Shown: piece after piece, positions 1 to 7,371 of the stretch
Numbering within the stretch: the stretch's first letter is position 1
Layout: the number at the start of each line of letters is the position of its first letter
NCBI GenBank assembly: GCA_016287035.1
Contig: JAEEVI010000025.1
Coordinates: forward strand, 1 to 13,942
Reading direction: 5' to 3'
DNA length: 13,942 nucleotides
From: Bacillota bacterium
Lineage (GTDB): Bacteria; Bacillota; Clostridia; Peptostreptococcales; Anaerovoracaceae
Notes under the pieces: generated by a model
Database searches by the model: none
What the model was told of the DNA's origin: nothing
The model's input: only the letters and a program-made list of their open reading frames with translations
Made by a program: the position numbers and the translations under genes

Positions 1-189
1 CTCAACGACATACTTACAGGGATAACGAACTCGGATTTCAGAAGCGGGATGTTCAGGTTCATGAAGGCGTCAAGGATCGAATTCGAGACGGATCCGGGGC
101 TCAAGTGGTCGCTCGACGGCGATGCCGCCGAAAGCGACGGCCACGTTCTAATAGAGAACCTGCACGGCGCCGTCACTCTTTACAAATGA
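1..189 (+). CDS. Diacylglycerol/lipid kinase-like protein, C-terminal fragment
   Basis: This is the last 62 codons of a gene that begins before the window; it is open in frame 1 and stops with TGA at 187-189. The fragment contains KWSLDGDAAESDG followed by LIENLHGAVTLYK. This resembles the C-terminal beta-rich end of the YegS/DgkB/BmrU lipid kinase family, in which a 'DGE' turn is followed by a short strand and the terminus. Here the turn reads DGD. The ATP-binding and catalytic N-terminal part lies outside the window, so the assignment rests on the tail alone. The gene ends 36 bases before the stop codon of the convergent histidine kinase gene, and the two share a bidirectional terminator. 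Confidence 0.6.
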   Translation, partial: LNDILTGITNSDFRSGMFRFMKASRIEFETDPGLKWSLDGDAAESDGHVLIENLHGAVTLYK

Positions 190-222
190 AAAAGCCGCGG
201 GCACGAAGCCCGCGGTATTTTC
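189..222. terminator. Bidirectional intrinsic terminator between convergent genes
   Basis: CCGCGGGC (195-202) pairs perfectly with GCCCGCGG (208-215) around the loop ACGAA. An A-run precedes the stem and TATTTTCTTTT follows it. It can therefore end the kinase-like gene on the plus strand and the histidine kinase operon on the minus strand. Confidence 0.9.
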
Positions 223-224
223 TT

Positions 225-1439
225 TTACGCGGCCGGCAGCTTTACGAAAAAGCTGATCTTTCCCGAGGCGTACTCGGCCCACATCTTTCCTCCGTGGCTC
301 TCCGCAAGCATCTTCGCTATCGGAAGACCGAGGCCGAAGCTGCCCTTGGCGCTGCGCGACTCGTCCGTCCTGTAGAACCTCGAGAAGATGTCCCGGAGCT
401 CCTTTTTCGTCAGAGGCTCGGATCCGTTCGTCACGGTGAACAGGCAGCCCTTCCCGCTCTTTTTCAGCGATACCGCGACCTCGCTGTCCTTCGAATATTT
501 CAGCGCGTTGTCCAGAAGCACGCTCACGATCTGCTGCAGCTTCATCGGCACGCCTTTTACGGTTATCCCTTCCTCTATCTCCTCCCTGAGCTCGAGCCCC
601 GCCTCGAAGAACACCGGCTCGAACGGGAGCAGCGCGTCCTGCACGAGAGAGCTCATGTCCACCCTCTCGAAGGAGTCCTTTTCTATGCCGCTGTCGGCGC
701 GCGCCAGATTGAGCAGATCCTCTACGAGTATACGCATCTGGCCGGAGACCGTCAGAATGTTGCCCGCGTAGCGCTCCTTTTCCTCCCAGGTATGCTCCTT
801 CGACTGCAGCAGCTCCGCGTTCGTCGTTATGACGGTTAGAGGCGTCTTCAGCTCGTGGGAGGCGTCGCCGATGAACTGCTTCTGCTCTTCCCACGCCCTC
901 GCGACCGGGCGCACGGCGATCCGCGAGAATATGACCGCGGCGCCGAAGAACGCGAGCATGGCGATGCCGCCCGTCAGAAGGCTGAGCGTCCTTATCCTCG
1001 CCATCGCCTCGAGCTGGCTCGAAACGTCCGCGAACGCTATGACGTACCGCGTCGGCATGTCGAGCTTCACGTACCGCAGATCGTACCGTGAGATGAGGCC
1101 CCTGTCCTCGTCCGAGGACTGCGCCATCTGCAGGGCGACGTTTATCGCCTCGGTATCGCTGAGGTCGTAGTAAGTGCCGTACGTAGTGCCCATGCCCGTC
1201 AGCTTGTCGTATTCGACGACGAAATACGGAAGCCTTATGTCTTCCGAACGCACGTCGAAGCGCTGCTGCGTGTAGGGCCGAGCGGCGATGGCGGAGAGCA
1301 TCTCGTATCCGGACTCCTCCATGGCGGCCGCGGTGAAATGGTAAAGCCCGCCGAATATCAGCCCGAGCATTATCCCGACCGCGAGCATTATCGCCAGAAC
1401 TATCTTTATCCGAAGATCTCTTATCATCCGGTTCTTCAT
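225..1439 (-). CDS. Two-component sensor histidine kinase
   Basis: A 404-residue membrane sensor kinase that should autophosphorylate on histidine and pass phosphate to the adjacent response regulator. Two hydrophobic segments (about residues 12-36 and 151-171) enclose an extracytoplasmic sensor region of about 115 residues. The dimerisation/H-box is DASHELKTPLT, with His195 the likely phospho-acceptor. The ATPase domain has the N-box LLDNALKYS (about 308-316), the F-box IFSRFYR (351-357) and the G2 box GSFGLGL (366-372). The usual DxGxG of the G1 box is replaced by TVTNGSEP (335-342), a degenerate form that also occurs in some VanS/PhoR-like kinases. Its ATG overlaps the regulator's stop codon by four bases (ATGA), so the two are translationally coupled. 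The signal sensed cannot be read from the sequence. Confidence 0.96.
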   Translation of the reverse strand: MKNRMIRDLRIKIVLAIMLAVGIMLGLIFGGLYHFTAAAMEESGYEMLSAIAARPYTQQRFDVRSEDIRLPYFVVEYDKLTGMGTTYGTYYDLSDTEAINVALQMAQSSDEDRGLISRYDLRYVKLDMPTRYVIAFADVSSQLEAMARIRTLSLLTGGIAMLAFFGAAVIFSRIAVRPVARAWEEQKQFIGDASHELKTPLTVITTNAELLQSKEHTWEEKERYAGNILTVSGQMRILVEDLLNLARADSGIEKDSFERVDMSSLVQDALLPFEPVFFEAGLELREEIEEGITVKGVPMKLQQIVSVLLDNALKYSKDSEVAVSLKKSGKGCLFTVTNGSEPLTKKELRDIFSRFYRTDESRSAKGSFGLGLPIAKMLAESHGGKMWAEYASGKISFFVKLPAA

Positions 1440-2110
1440 CGCCCGCCGGCCTCCAGATGGTATCCGAGGTTCCTGATCGCTTCGATCCTTATATCGGAGC
1501 CGATGCTCCTAAGCTTCTTTCGCAGGAAGCCGACGTAGACCTCGACGTGGTTCTCGACCGCGTTCGAATCGTAGCCCCACACCTTCGCGAGGATGACCTC
1601 CTTCGACAGGTTCCTGTCCCTGGACTGCAGCAAAAAGCGCATGACGTCGAACTCCTTCGCGGAGAGCCTTACGCTCTTGTCGCCGCATATGAGCATGCCC
1701 GTGGAAAGATCGAGAGAGGTGTTGCCGAAGCTCATCTCGTCGACCTGGCCGCCCTGCCTGCGCAGGAGCGCGTTTATGCATGCCAGCAGCTCTCTCGTGT
1801 CGAAGGGCTTGGTGAGATAATAATCGGCCCCGGCGTTGAGGCCCTCGATCCTGTCCTCGAGTCCGGATCTGGCCGTGAGCATGAGTATCGGAGTGTCGCA
1901 GCGCCTGGACCTGACGTGCCTGGCGACCTGATAGCCGTTCATCTTCGGCATCATGACGTCGAGTATCAGAAGGTCGTAGACGCCAAGCTCGGCGTACTCG
2001 GCGCCGTCCTCCCCGTCGTAGCACACGGCCACGTCGAAGCCCTTGCCCGCGAGCAGATCCTTCAGGGAATCCGCGAGCACCCTGTCGTCTTCAACGATAA
2101 GTATCTTCAT
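1436..2110 (-). CDS. OmpR/PhoB-family response regulator
   Basis: A 224-residue cytoplasmic DNA-binding regulator and partner of the downstream kinase. The receiver domain (about 1-118) has the acidic pair Asp8/Asp9, the phospho-acceptor Asp51 in LILDVMMPKMNGY, Thr79 in LTARSG and Lys101 in LTKPFD, so all catalytic residues are present. The winged-helix effector domain (about 127-220) contains LSAKEFDVMRFLLQ and a recognition region around VENHVEVYVGFLRKKL, ending with the typical IRNLGYHLE strand. It is the first gene of the operon. A GGGG-rich ribosome binding site lies about 10 bases before the ATG, and a TATAAT -10 box sits inside a palindrome just upstream. The regulated genes are not identifiable. 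Confidence 0.97.
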   Translation of the reverse strand: MKILIVEDDRVLADSLKDLLAGKGFDVAVCYDGEDGAEYAELGVYDLLILDVMMPKMNGYQVARHVRSRRCDTPILMLTARSGLEDRIEGLNAGADYYLTKPFDTRELLACINALLRRQGGQVDEMSFGNTSLDLSTGMLICGDKSVRLSAKEFDVMRFLLQSRDRNLSKEVILAKVWGYDSNAVENHVEVYVGFLRKKLRSIGSDIRIEAIRNLGYHLEAGGR

Positions 2111-2124
2111 ATATCAGCATCCCC

Positions 2125-2149
2125 TTTGCGCATATATTATACACGCAAA
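2125..2149 (-). promoter_or_regulatory. Response-regulator operon promoter, -10 box inside a palindrome
   Basis: On the minus strand a perfect TATAAT lies at 2141-2136, with the start codon at 2110. No good -35 is visible; TTCAGT, 18 bases upstream, is weak. The -10 box is centred in a 25-bp near-palindrome with arms TTTGCG and CGCAAA; 10 of 12 pairs match. This arrangement suggests that a repressor or activator acts on a promoter with a poor -35. Confidence 0.6.
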
Positions 2150-2196
2150 CTTAAAATAAACTGAAAACTATTTGCAAGGCCCGCGCGGCATATATT

Positions 2197-2224
2197 AAAA
2201 AAGGCGGACGCGAAGCGGTCCGCC
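2197..2224 (-). terminator. Second intrinsic terminator of the dehydratase operon
   Basis: On the minus strand GGCGGAC (2224-2218) pairs with GTCCGCC (2209-2203) around an eight-base loop, followed by TTTTTT at 2202-2197. It lies directly downstream of the first terminator and backs it up. Confidence 0.85.
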
Positions 2225-2229
2225 TGCGA

Positions 2230-2259
2230 AAAAAACGCGAAGCTCTAAAGCTTCGCGTT
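2230..2259 (-). terminator. Intrinsic terminator overlapping the end of the coding sequence
   Basis: On the minus strand AACGCGAAGCT (2259-2249) pairs perfectly over 11 bp with AGCTTCGCGTT (2244-2234) around the loop TTAG, followed by a T-run. The 5' arm encodes the last residues (Asn-Ala-Lys-Leu) of the dehydratase-like protein, and its TAG stop codon sits in the loop. Confidence 0.9.
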
Positions 2260-3498
2260 GGCTAACATAAGTTTAAGTCTGTTATCCTGATTGATACGTG
2301 AGGCTCCGGGGTCGTAATCGATCGCCACGATGTTCGCCTCGGGGAACGCCTCCTTGACGGGGCGCATCATCCCCTTTCCAACGATGTGGTTGGGCAGGCA
2401 GCCGAACGGCTGCGTGCAGACGATGTTCTTGACGCCCATGCTGCACAGCTCGAGCATCTCTGTGGCCAGCAGCCAGCCCTCGCCCATCTTCATCCCCATG
2501 CCTACGATGCCGTACCTGTCGGCGATCTCGAGGAGATGCTCGTACGACGAGGTCATGAAGAAGCCGGCGGACTCGGCCGCGGCGATCATGTCGCGCTTCT
2601 TGTCCATGAGATATTTGCTCGCTATCTTCCAGACCGTCTTGGAGTATCTGCGCATGCCGTAGAGCCTGTTGTCGAGCACGTTGTTGTAGACGCAGTAGAA
2701 GCAGAAGTCTAGAAGCCCGGGGACGACTGTCTCCGCGCCCTCCCTGTGCATGAAGCGCTCCAGCTTGTTGTTGCCGAGCGGCGAATATTTGACGTATATC
2801 TCTCCGACGATCCCGACGCGCACGACCTCCGGCCCGCGCTCGATCTTCGCGTAGTCGGCGGCTATCCTGTACATCGTCGCCTTCACGTCCTTATACTTCT
2901 GGCCGCGCGCCATCATGTCGGACAGATCCGCGAGCCACTTTTCCGTAAGGGCCTCCGTCTCGCCCTTGTGTACCTCGCGCACGAGGCACTGGTTCCTGAG
3001 GCTCATCAGAAGGTCGCCGTAAAGGACGCACTGCATCAGCTCCTTTATGATCGGAAGATCCAGCCTGAAGCCGGGCTGCTTTTCAAGTCCGGCGATGTTG
3101 AGCGAGAGGATCGGAACGAACTCCAGCCCCGCGCGGGCGAGAGCCTTCCTGAGCATGGATATGTAGTTCGACGCCCTGCAGCCTCCGCCTGTCTGGGTTA
3201 TCAGCACCGCGGTCTTGTGAACGTCGTACTTTCCCGACAGCAGCGCCTCCATAAGCTGGCCGATGACGCATATGGCCGGATAGCACGCGTCGTTGTGGAC
3301 GTAGCAGACGCCCGTATCGACGGCGGACTTCTCCTCGTTGTCGAGCATGACCATGTTGTAGCCGTGGCGCCTGAACACCTCGCCGAGGAGCGTGAAGTGC
3401 AGCGGCAGCATCGTCGGCGCGATTATAGTGTATTCCTTTCGCATCTCTTCGGTGAAGATGACGCGGTCGTATGTGTATTCAACGAAGTCCTTTTGCAC
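2245..3498 (-). CDS. 2-hydroxyacyl-CoA dehydratase (HgdB-like) family protein
   Basis: A 417-residue protein related to the iron-sulfur dehydratase subunits that act with ATP-driven activators of the HgdC type. Visible conserved blocks are YVHNDACYPA (about 66-75), TQTGGGCRASNY (101-112), VGIVGEIYVKY (228-238), GEGWLLATEM (339-348), CTQPFGCLPNHI (361-372) and IDYDPGASRINQ (393-404). The cysteines in these blocks are candidate cluster ligands. The start chosen is GTG at 3498-3496, because GGAGG at 3512-3508 lies nine bases upstream. The frame stays open to an ATG at 3555, but that would add 19 unconserved residues and lacks a ribosome binding site. The gene overlaps the end of the upstream activator gene by 20 bases in another frame, so the two are probably coupled. 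The substrate is unknown; a true acyl-CoA dehydratase role is inference from the family. Confidence 0.85.
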   Translation of the reverse strand: MQKDFVEYTYDRVIFTEEMRKEYTIIAPTMLPLHFTLLGEVFRRHGYNMVMLDNEEKSAVDTGVCYVHNDACYPAICVIGQLMEALLSGKYDVHKTAVLITQTGGGCRASNYISMLRKALARAGLEFVPILSLNIAGLEKQPGFRLDLPIIKELMQCVLYGDLLMSLRNQCLVREVHKGETEALTEKWLADLSDMMARGQKYKDVKATMYRIAADYAKIERGPEVVRVGIVGEIYVKYSPLGNNKLERFMHREGAETVVPGLLDFCFYCVYNNVLDNRLYGMRRYSKTVWKIASKYLMDKKRDMIAAAESAGFFMTSSYEHLLEIADRYGIVGMGMKMGEGWLLATEMLELCSMGVKNIVCTQPFGCLPNHIVGKGMMRPVKEAFPEANIVAIDYDPGASRINQDNRLKLMLANAKL

Positions 3499-6400
3499 TT
3501 CTCTGTTCCTCCAAAGCGCCCGCCATGCTGCGCAGGCGGATCCTGGCCGCGCCAAGATTGCTTATCTCGTCTATCTTTATCTGCGTGTACAGCTTTCCGT
3601 TCGCCTCGAGTATCGAGCGGACCTCGTCCGTCGTGATGGCGTCGAGCCCGCAGCCGAACGACACGAGCTGCACGAGCTGGCAGTCGTCGTGGAGCGAGAC
3701 GTATTTCGCGGCGTTGTAGAGCCTGGCGTGGTATATCCACTGGTTTATGACGACGGTGTGCACGGGGCTCTCGATATCCGCGACGCAGTCCTCAGATACT
3801 ACCACATATCCGAGCGACTCCGCAAGCTGGTCCATTCCCTGGCAGATGCCGCTGTCGACGTGATAAGGTCTTCCGCACAGCACGATTATGTCCAGCCCGT
3901 TGGAGCGCGCGTATTCAAGCGCTTTAAGCCCCTCGGAGCGTATATCCTTCATCCAGTCCGAATACGCCTTTTTCCCCGCTCTGACGGCCGATCTGACGGC
4001 AGAGAGGGTCATCCCCGCGTCGGGGAACTCGGCGCTGAGGCAGTCGTAGAGGCCGCTCGCGAGCACCTTGTCGTCGTTTATGTTCAGATACGGATATATG
4101 AACCTGCAGCCTCCGCCGAGATCCATGTTTCCGCTGAGGACCTCGGAATAGTACGCGACCACGGGGCAGTTGTAGTTGTTGTCGCCCTCGTTATCCTCGA
4201 GGATGTTGTAGGTGAGGCACGGATAGAACACCGCGTCGGCGCCCTGCTTGGCGAGGAGCCTCACGTGGCCGTGCATCAGCTTGGCCGGATAGCACGCGGT
4301 ATCGGACGGTATCGTGTACTGGCCCTTCGCGTACAGCTTCTTGTCGGAGAAGCCCGTCATCATCAGCCTGAAACCGAGCTTTGAGAATATCGCGTGCCAC
4401 AGCGGCGCGAGCTCGAACATCCCAAGCGACATCGGAAGCCCGATCGTATATCTGCCGGCGGCGCCGAAACCCGTATCCCTGCAGGACTCCGCGAGCGCCG
4501 TGAGCTTTTCGCGCTTGTATCTGTATATGTTCGGAAGCTCGCGGGGCTTGTTCGCCGATCCTATCGCCGCGAGGCCTCCCTTGTCGCACTTGTTGCCGGA
4601 AACGAACCTGCTGCCGTCGGAGAACTTCATGACCGTTATAGGGCAGTGGTTCGTGCAGCCGCCGCAGGTTATGCTCTTCGACGTCTGCGAGAAAGCCGCG
4701 GTCTGTTCGGGGTCGAGGACCGACGACTTTTCCAGCCCGAGCGCCTTCGCGTGAAGAGCGGCCCCGAAGGCTCCCATCAGGCCCGCGATCTGAGGTCTCG
4801 TGACCTCGGCGCCTATCTCGAGCTCGAAGGAGCGCAGGACGGCGTCGTTGAGGAACGTTCCTCCCTGCACGACTATATGCCGGCCGATGTCCTCCGCCCT
4901 CTTTACGCGCAGGACCTTGTAGAGAGCGTTCTTGACGATGCTCTGCGACAGCCCGGCGGATATCTGTGTGACGTCGGCCCCGTCCTTCTGGGCCTGCTTT
5001 ACGGATGAATTCATGAATACCGTGCAGCGCGAGCCGAGATCGACGGGATGCTCCGCGAACAGCCCGAGCCTGGCGAACTCCGCGATCGGATAGCCCAGAG
5101 CCTTGGCGAACGTCTCTATGAACGAGCCGCAGCCCGACGAGCACGCCTCGTTGAGTATGATCGAGTCTATCGCGTTGTTCTTTATCGACAGGCACTTCAT
5201 GTCCTGTCCGCCTATATCGATTATGAAATCCACCTCGGGGTCGAAGAACCTCGCGGCGGCGTAGTGCGCCATGGTCTCGACGAGACCGCTGTCGAGATGG
5301 AAAGCCGTCCTTATGAGGTCTTCGCCGTATCCGGTGACGGCCGACCCGGCTATATGTATCCTGCCCTGCGACGGCGTCACGACCTCGCCGTATATGCGGA
5401 GCAGCTGCTCCTTCACGACGTCGGCGGGATTCGCCCTGTTAGGTCCGTAGAACGAGAACAGCAGCTTTCCGTCATCCGTAATGAGGACGAGCTTCGTGGT
5501 AGTGCTGCCGCAGTCTATGCCAAGATACGCGGGACCTTCGTACTGCGAAGGGATGACGCTTTCAGCGCCTGCTCCCGCGTGACGAGAAAGGAACTCCTCG
5601 TATTCGGCGCGCGAGGCGAACAGCGGGTTGGCGCGGGCCATGGGCGGCTGGGCCGCGGCTGCCTTCCTGAGCGCGGCCAGCAGCTGCTGCGCGTCGCAGC
5701 GGCCGGCCTTTTGGCGGGCGGCGTAGAAGGCCGCGCCCATGGCCACCGCGAAGCGACCGTATTCCGGGAACACAGCGTCTTCGTCCGAGAGCTTAAGGCT
5801 CTCCCTGAACCTGTTCCTGAGCCCGCGGCAGTAGTGAAGCGGCCCTCCGAGGAACATCACGTGCCCCTCGATCCTTCTTCCCTGAGCCAGGCCGGCTATC
5901 GTCTGATCCACGACGGCCTGGTATATGCTCACGGCTATATCCTCTTTTCTGGCGCCCTGATTGAGCAGCGGCTGTATGTCCGACTTCGCGAACACGCCGC
6001 AGCGCGAGGCGATCGGATATATCCTGGTGCTGTTGAGGCTCAGCTCGTCGAGCTCCTCCACGCTCACGGACAGCAGCGTAGCCATCTGGTCTATGAACGC
6101 GCCGGTCCCGCCGGCGCAGCTGCCGTTCATCCTCTCGTCCATTCCCCCGCGGAAGAATATCAGCTTGGCGTCCTCGCCACCGAGCTCGACGACGACGTCC
6201 GTTTCGGGCTCGAGCACCTCCACGGCGCCTCCCGTCGCGAACACCTCCTGCACGAACGCGGCGCCCGCGGCCTTCGCCAGGCCCAGACCCGCGGATCCGG
6301 ATATCGCGACGTAGAATTCCTTATCGCCTATCGCCGGCAGAGCCTCCTCTACGAGCTCGACGGCCTTCGTGCGGACCTGGGAAAAGTGCCTTTCGTATTT

Positions 6401-6523
6401 CTGCCAGACTATCTCTCCGTCATCTATCACCACGATCTTCGCCGTCGTAGACCCGATGTCCATGCCTATGAGCATCCCCGGGTACTGCGCGGCAAAGGTC
6501 TTCAGTTTATCTTTCCAAGACAT
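3479..6523 (-). CDS. Acyl-CoA dehydratase activase: tandem BcrA/BadF-type ATPases plus DUF2229 region
   Basis: A 1014-residue cytoplasmic protein. The first ATPase domain (about 17-270) has MDIGSTTAK, ELGGEDAK (113-120), NGSCAGGTGAF (133-143) and SRCGVFAKSD (173-182). The second (about 332-595) has GIDCGSTTTK, DIGGQDMK (436-443), NEACSSGCGSF (458-468) and SRCTVFMNSS (498-507). Cys136, Cys175, Cys461 and Cys500 match the positions that bind the bridging [4Fe-4S] cluster between two subunits of HgdC-type activators, so this chain may be an internal dimer. A cysteine cluster CGGCTNHC (620-627) with Cys646 follows. After it comes a DUF2229-like region (about 692-1000) with SDTACYPAKLMHG and SFGCGLDAITTDEV. 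Known activators use ATP to inject an electron into a dehydratase. The start is the ATG preceded by AAGGGAG. It is the first gene of the operon with the dehydratase-like gene. Confidence 0.9.
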   Translation of the reverse strand: MSWKDKLKTFAAQYPGMLIGMDIGSTTAKIVVIDDGEIVWQKYERHFSQVRTKAVELVEEALPAIGDKEFYVAISGSAGLGLAKAAGAAFVQEVFATGGAVEVLEPETDVVVELGGEDAKLIFFRGGMDERMNGSCAGGTGAFIDQMATLLSVSVEELDELSLNSTRIYPIASRCGVFAKSDIQPLLNQGARKEDIAVSIYQAVVDQTIAGLAQGRRIEGHVMFLGGPLHYCRGLRNRFRESLKLSDEDAVFPEYGRFAVAMGAAFYAARQKAGRCDAQQLLAALRKAAAAQPPMARANPLFASRAEYEEFLSRHAGAGAESVIPSQYEGPAYLGIDCGSTTTKLVLITDDGKLLFSFYGPNRANPADVVKEQLLRIYGEVVTPSQGRIHIAGSAVTGYGEDLIRTAFHLDSGLVETMAHYAAARFFDPEVDFIIDIGGQDMKCLSIKNNAIDSIILNEACSSGCGSFIETFAKALGYPIAEFARLGLFAEHPVDLGSRCTVFMNSSVKQAQKDGADVTQISAGLSQSIVKNALYKVLRVKRAEDIGRHIVVQGGTFLNDAVLRSFELEIGAEVTRPQIAGLMGAFGAALHAKALGLEKSSVLDPEQTAAFSQTSKSITCGGCTNHCPITVMKFSDGSRFVSGNKCDKGGLAAIGSANKPRELPNIYRYKREKLTALAESCRDTGFGAAGRYTIGLPMSLGMFELAPLWHAIFSKLGFRLMMTGFSDKKLYAKGQYTIPSDTACYPAKLMHGHVRLLAKQGADAVFYPCLTYNILEDNEGDNNYNCPVVAYYSEVLSGNMDLGGGCRFIYPYLNINDDKVLASGLYDCLSAEFPDAGMTLSAVRSAVRAGKKAYSDWMKDIRSEGLKALEYARSNGLDIIVLCGRPYHVDSGICQGMDQLAESLGYVVVSEDCVADIESPVHTVVINQWIYHARLYNAAKYVSLHDDCQLVQLVSFGCGLDAITTDEVRSILEANGKLYTQIKIDEISNLGAARIRLRSMAGALEEQRSAKGLR

Positions 6524-6540
6524 AGAAACTCCCTTATAAT
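6512..6540 (+). promoter_or_regulatory. Candidate promoter for the TrmO-like gene
   Basis: TTTCCA (6512-6517), a 17-base spacer and a perfect TATAAT (6535-6540) point to the plus strand, giving a leader of about 57 bases before the ATG at 6604. The -35 lies within the start of the divergent activase gene. Confidence 0.5.
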
Positions 6541-6554
6541 TAGAATATCTATAT

Positions 6555-6583
6555 ATTTTAGCACATTCTTAAAAAACTGTAAC
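6555..6583 (-). promoter_or_regulatory. Promoter of the activase/dehydratase operon
   Basis: On the minus strand GTTACA (6583-6578), a 17-base spacer and TAAAAT (6560-6555). The -10 is preceded by TG, an extended -10. The 14-base block TGTGCTAAAATATA around it recurs exactly at the ygiQ promoter (13271-13258). The start codon is about 25 bases downstream of the predicted transcript start. Confidence 0.7.
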
Positions 6584-6603
6584 ATACTAATTCGCTCAGA
6601 GAG

Positions 6604-7311
6604 ATGCAGGACAAAGACGATAAAAAGATAACGCCGGTAGCGCGCATGCGCTCCGATCTGGGCAGCAAATTCGGGATACCGCGCCAGAGCGGTATAGTGG
6701 ACGAGCTCGTAAGCACGGTCGTTTTCGAGGAAGGCTTCCGCGATCCGTCGTGCCTGCGCGGTCTGGAGGGCTTTTCGCACATATGGCTGATATGGGGGTT
6801 CTCGGAGAGCCCGGAGGGCAAATGGTCCGCGACTGTGCGTCCGCCGAGGCTCGGCGGAAACGAAAGGCGCGGCGTGTTCGCGACGCGCTCGCCCTTCCGT
6901 CCGAACGGACTTGGGCTGTCGTGCGTTGAGATCGAGAGCATCGAGCTCGCGGGGCCGGACGGGCCGGTGATACGCGTCAGAGGCGCCGACCTGCTCGACG
7001 GAACGCCGATCTACGACGTAAAGCCTTACGTTCCCTATACCGACCTCAGGGAAGGCGCTTTGTCCGGCTTTTCCGCCAGCGGCGAAGGAAGCCTTTCCGT
7101 GCGCATCGGCGAAGATCTCGCCGGGATCGTCGGAGAAGAAAGGCTCCCCGCCCTTAAAGGCATACTGTCGTGCGACCCGCGTCCCGCGTACCAGGACGAC
7201 CCGGAAAGGATCTATGGGCTCACATTCGCGGGCCTTCAGGTAAGGTTCACCGTGGACGGAGGCGTTCTGACCGTCGTGTCGGTATCGCCTGCGGACGCTC
7301 AAAACGATTGA
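6604..7311 (+). CDS. trmO: TrmO/TsaA-like tRNA methyltransferase
   Basis: A 235-residue protein of the TsaA/TrmO (YaeB) family. Characterised members use S-adenosylmethionine to N6-methylate the threonylcarbamoyl-adenosine at position 37 of certain tRNAs. Conserved blocks visible are SKFGIPRQSGIVDEL (about 21-35), LEGFSHIWLIWGF (56-68), PRLGGNERRGVFATRSPFRP (80-99), NGLGLSCVEI (100-109) and DLLDGTPIYDVKPYVPY (126-142). A C-terminal part contains DPRPAYQDDPER. The ATG at 6604 is the only usable start, because a stop codon lies in frame at 6580-6582. The ribosome binding site is poor (AGAGAG directly abutting the ATG), so translation may be weak. It is transcribed away from the activase operon. 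The stop codon overlaps the -35 box of the next gene's promoter. Confidence 0.9.
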   Translation: MQDKDDKKITPVARMRSDLGSKFGIPRQSGIVDELVSTVVFEEGFRDPSCLRGLEGFSHIWLIWGFSESPEGKWSATVRPPRLGGNERRGVFATRSPFRPNGLGLSCVEIESIELAGPDGPVIRVRGADLLDGTPIYDVKPYVPYTDLREGALSGFSASGEGSLSVRIGEDLAGIVGEERLPALKGILSCDPRPAYQDDPERIYGLTFAGLQVRFTVDGGVLTVVSVSPADAQND

Positions 7312-7336
7312 CACAGCCGGTCGTCCCGATTATTAT
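7308..7336 (+). promoter_or_regulatory. Near-consensus promoter of the MarR-family gene
   Basis: TTGACA (7308-7313), a 17-base spacer and TATTAT (7331-7336). The -35 overlaps the TGA stop of the TrmO-like gene. An imperfect inverted repeat spans the -10 and the start of the transcript (arms at 7327-7335 and 7347-7355, 7 of 9 pairs). It could be an operator for self-regulation, but it is weak. Confidence 0.8.
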
Positions 7337-7371
7337 TAACACAGTTTACTTATCGTTTCCGGAGGAATGCA

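Noticed and set aside
335..435. Degenerate G1 box in the histidine kinase as a sign of a dead kinase
   Set aside because: The H-box, N-box, F-box and G2 box are intact and similar degenerate G1 boxes occur in active kinases of this class, so loss of function is not supported.
3499..3555. Upstream ATG start for the dehydratase-like gene
   Set aside because: It has no ribosome binding site and adds 19 unconserved residues overlapping the activase end; GTG at 3498 has an ideal GGAGG.
2746..4384. Long plus-strand frames (2746-3636, 3392-4384) opposite the dehydratase and activase genes
   Set aside because: Low-complexity shadow frames without ribosome binding sites or recognisable motifs.
5048..6631. 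A 527-codon plus-strand frame opposite the activase gene
   Set aside because: It is antisense to a gene with clear ATPase motifs; its translation is rich in Arg, Leu, His and Val with no motif, as expected of a shadow frame in GC-rich DNA.
6502..7314. A 270-codon minus-strand frame over the TrmO-like gene
   Set aside because: The plus strand encodes well-conserved TrmO motifs over the whole length, and the antisense product has no recognisable feature.
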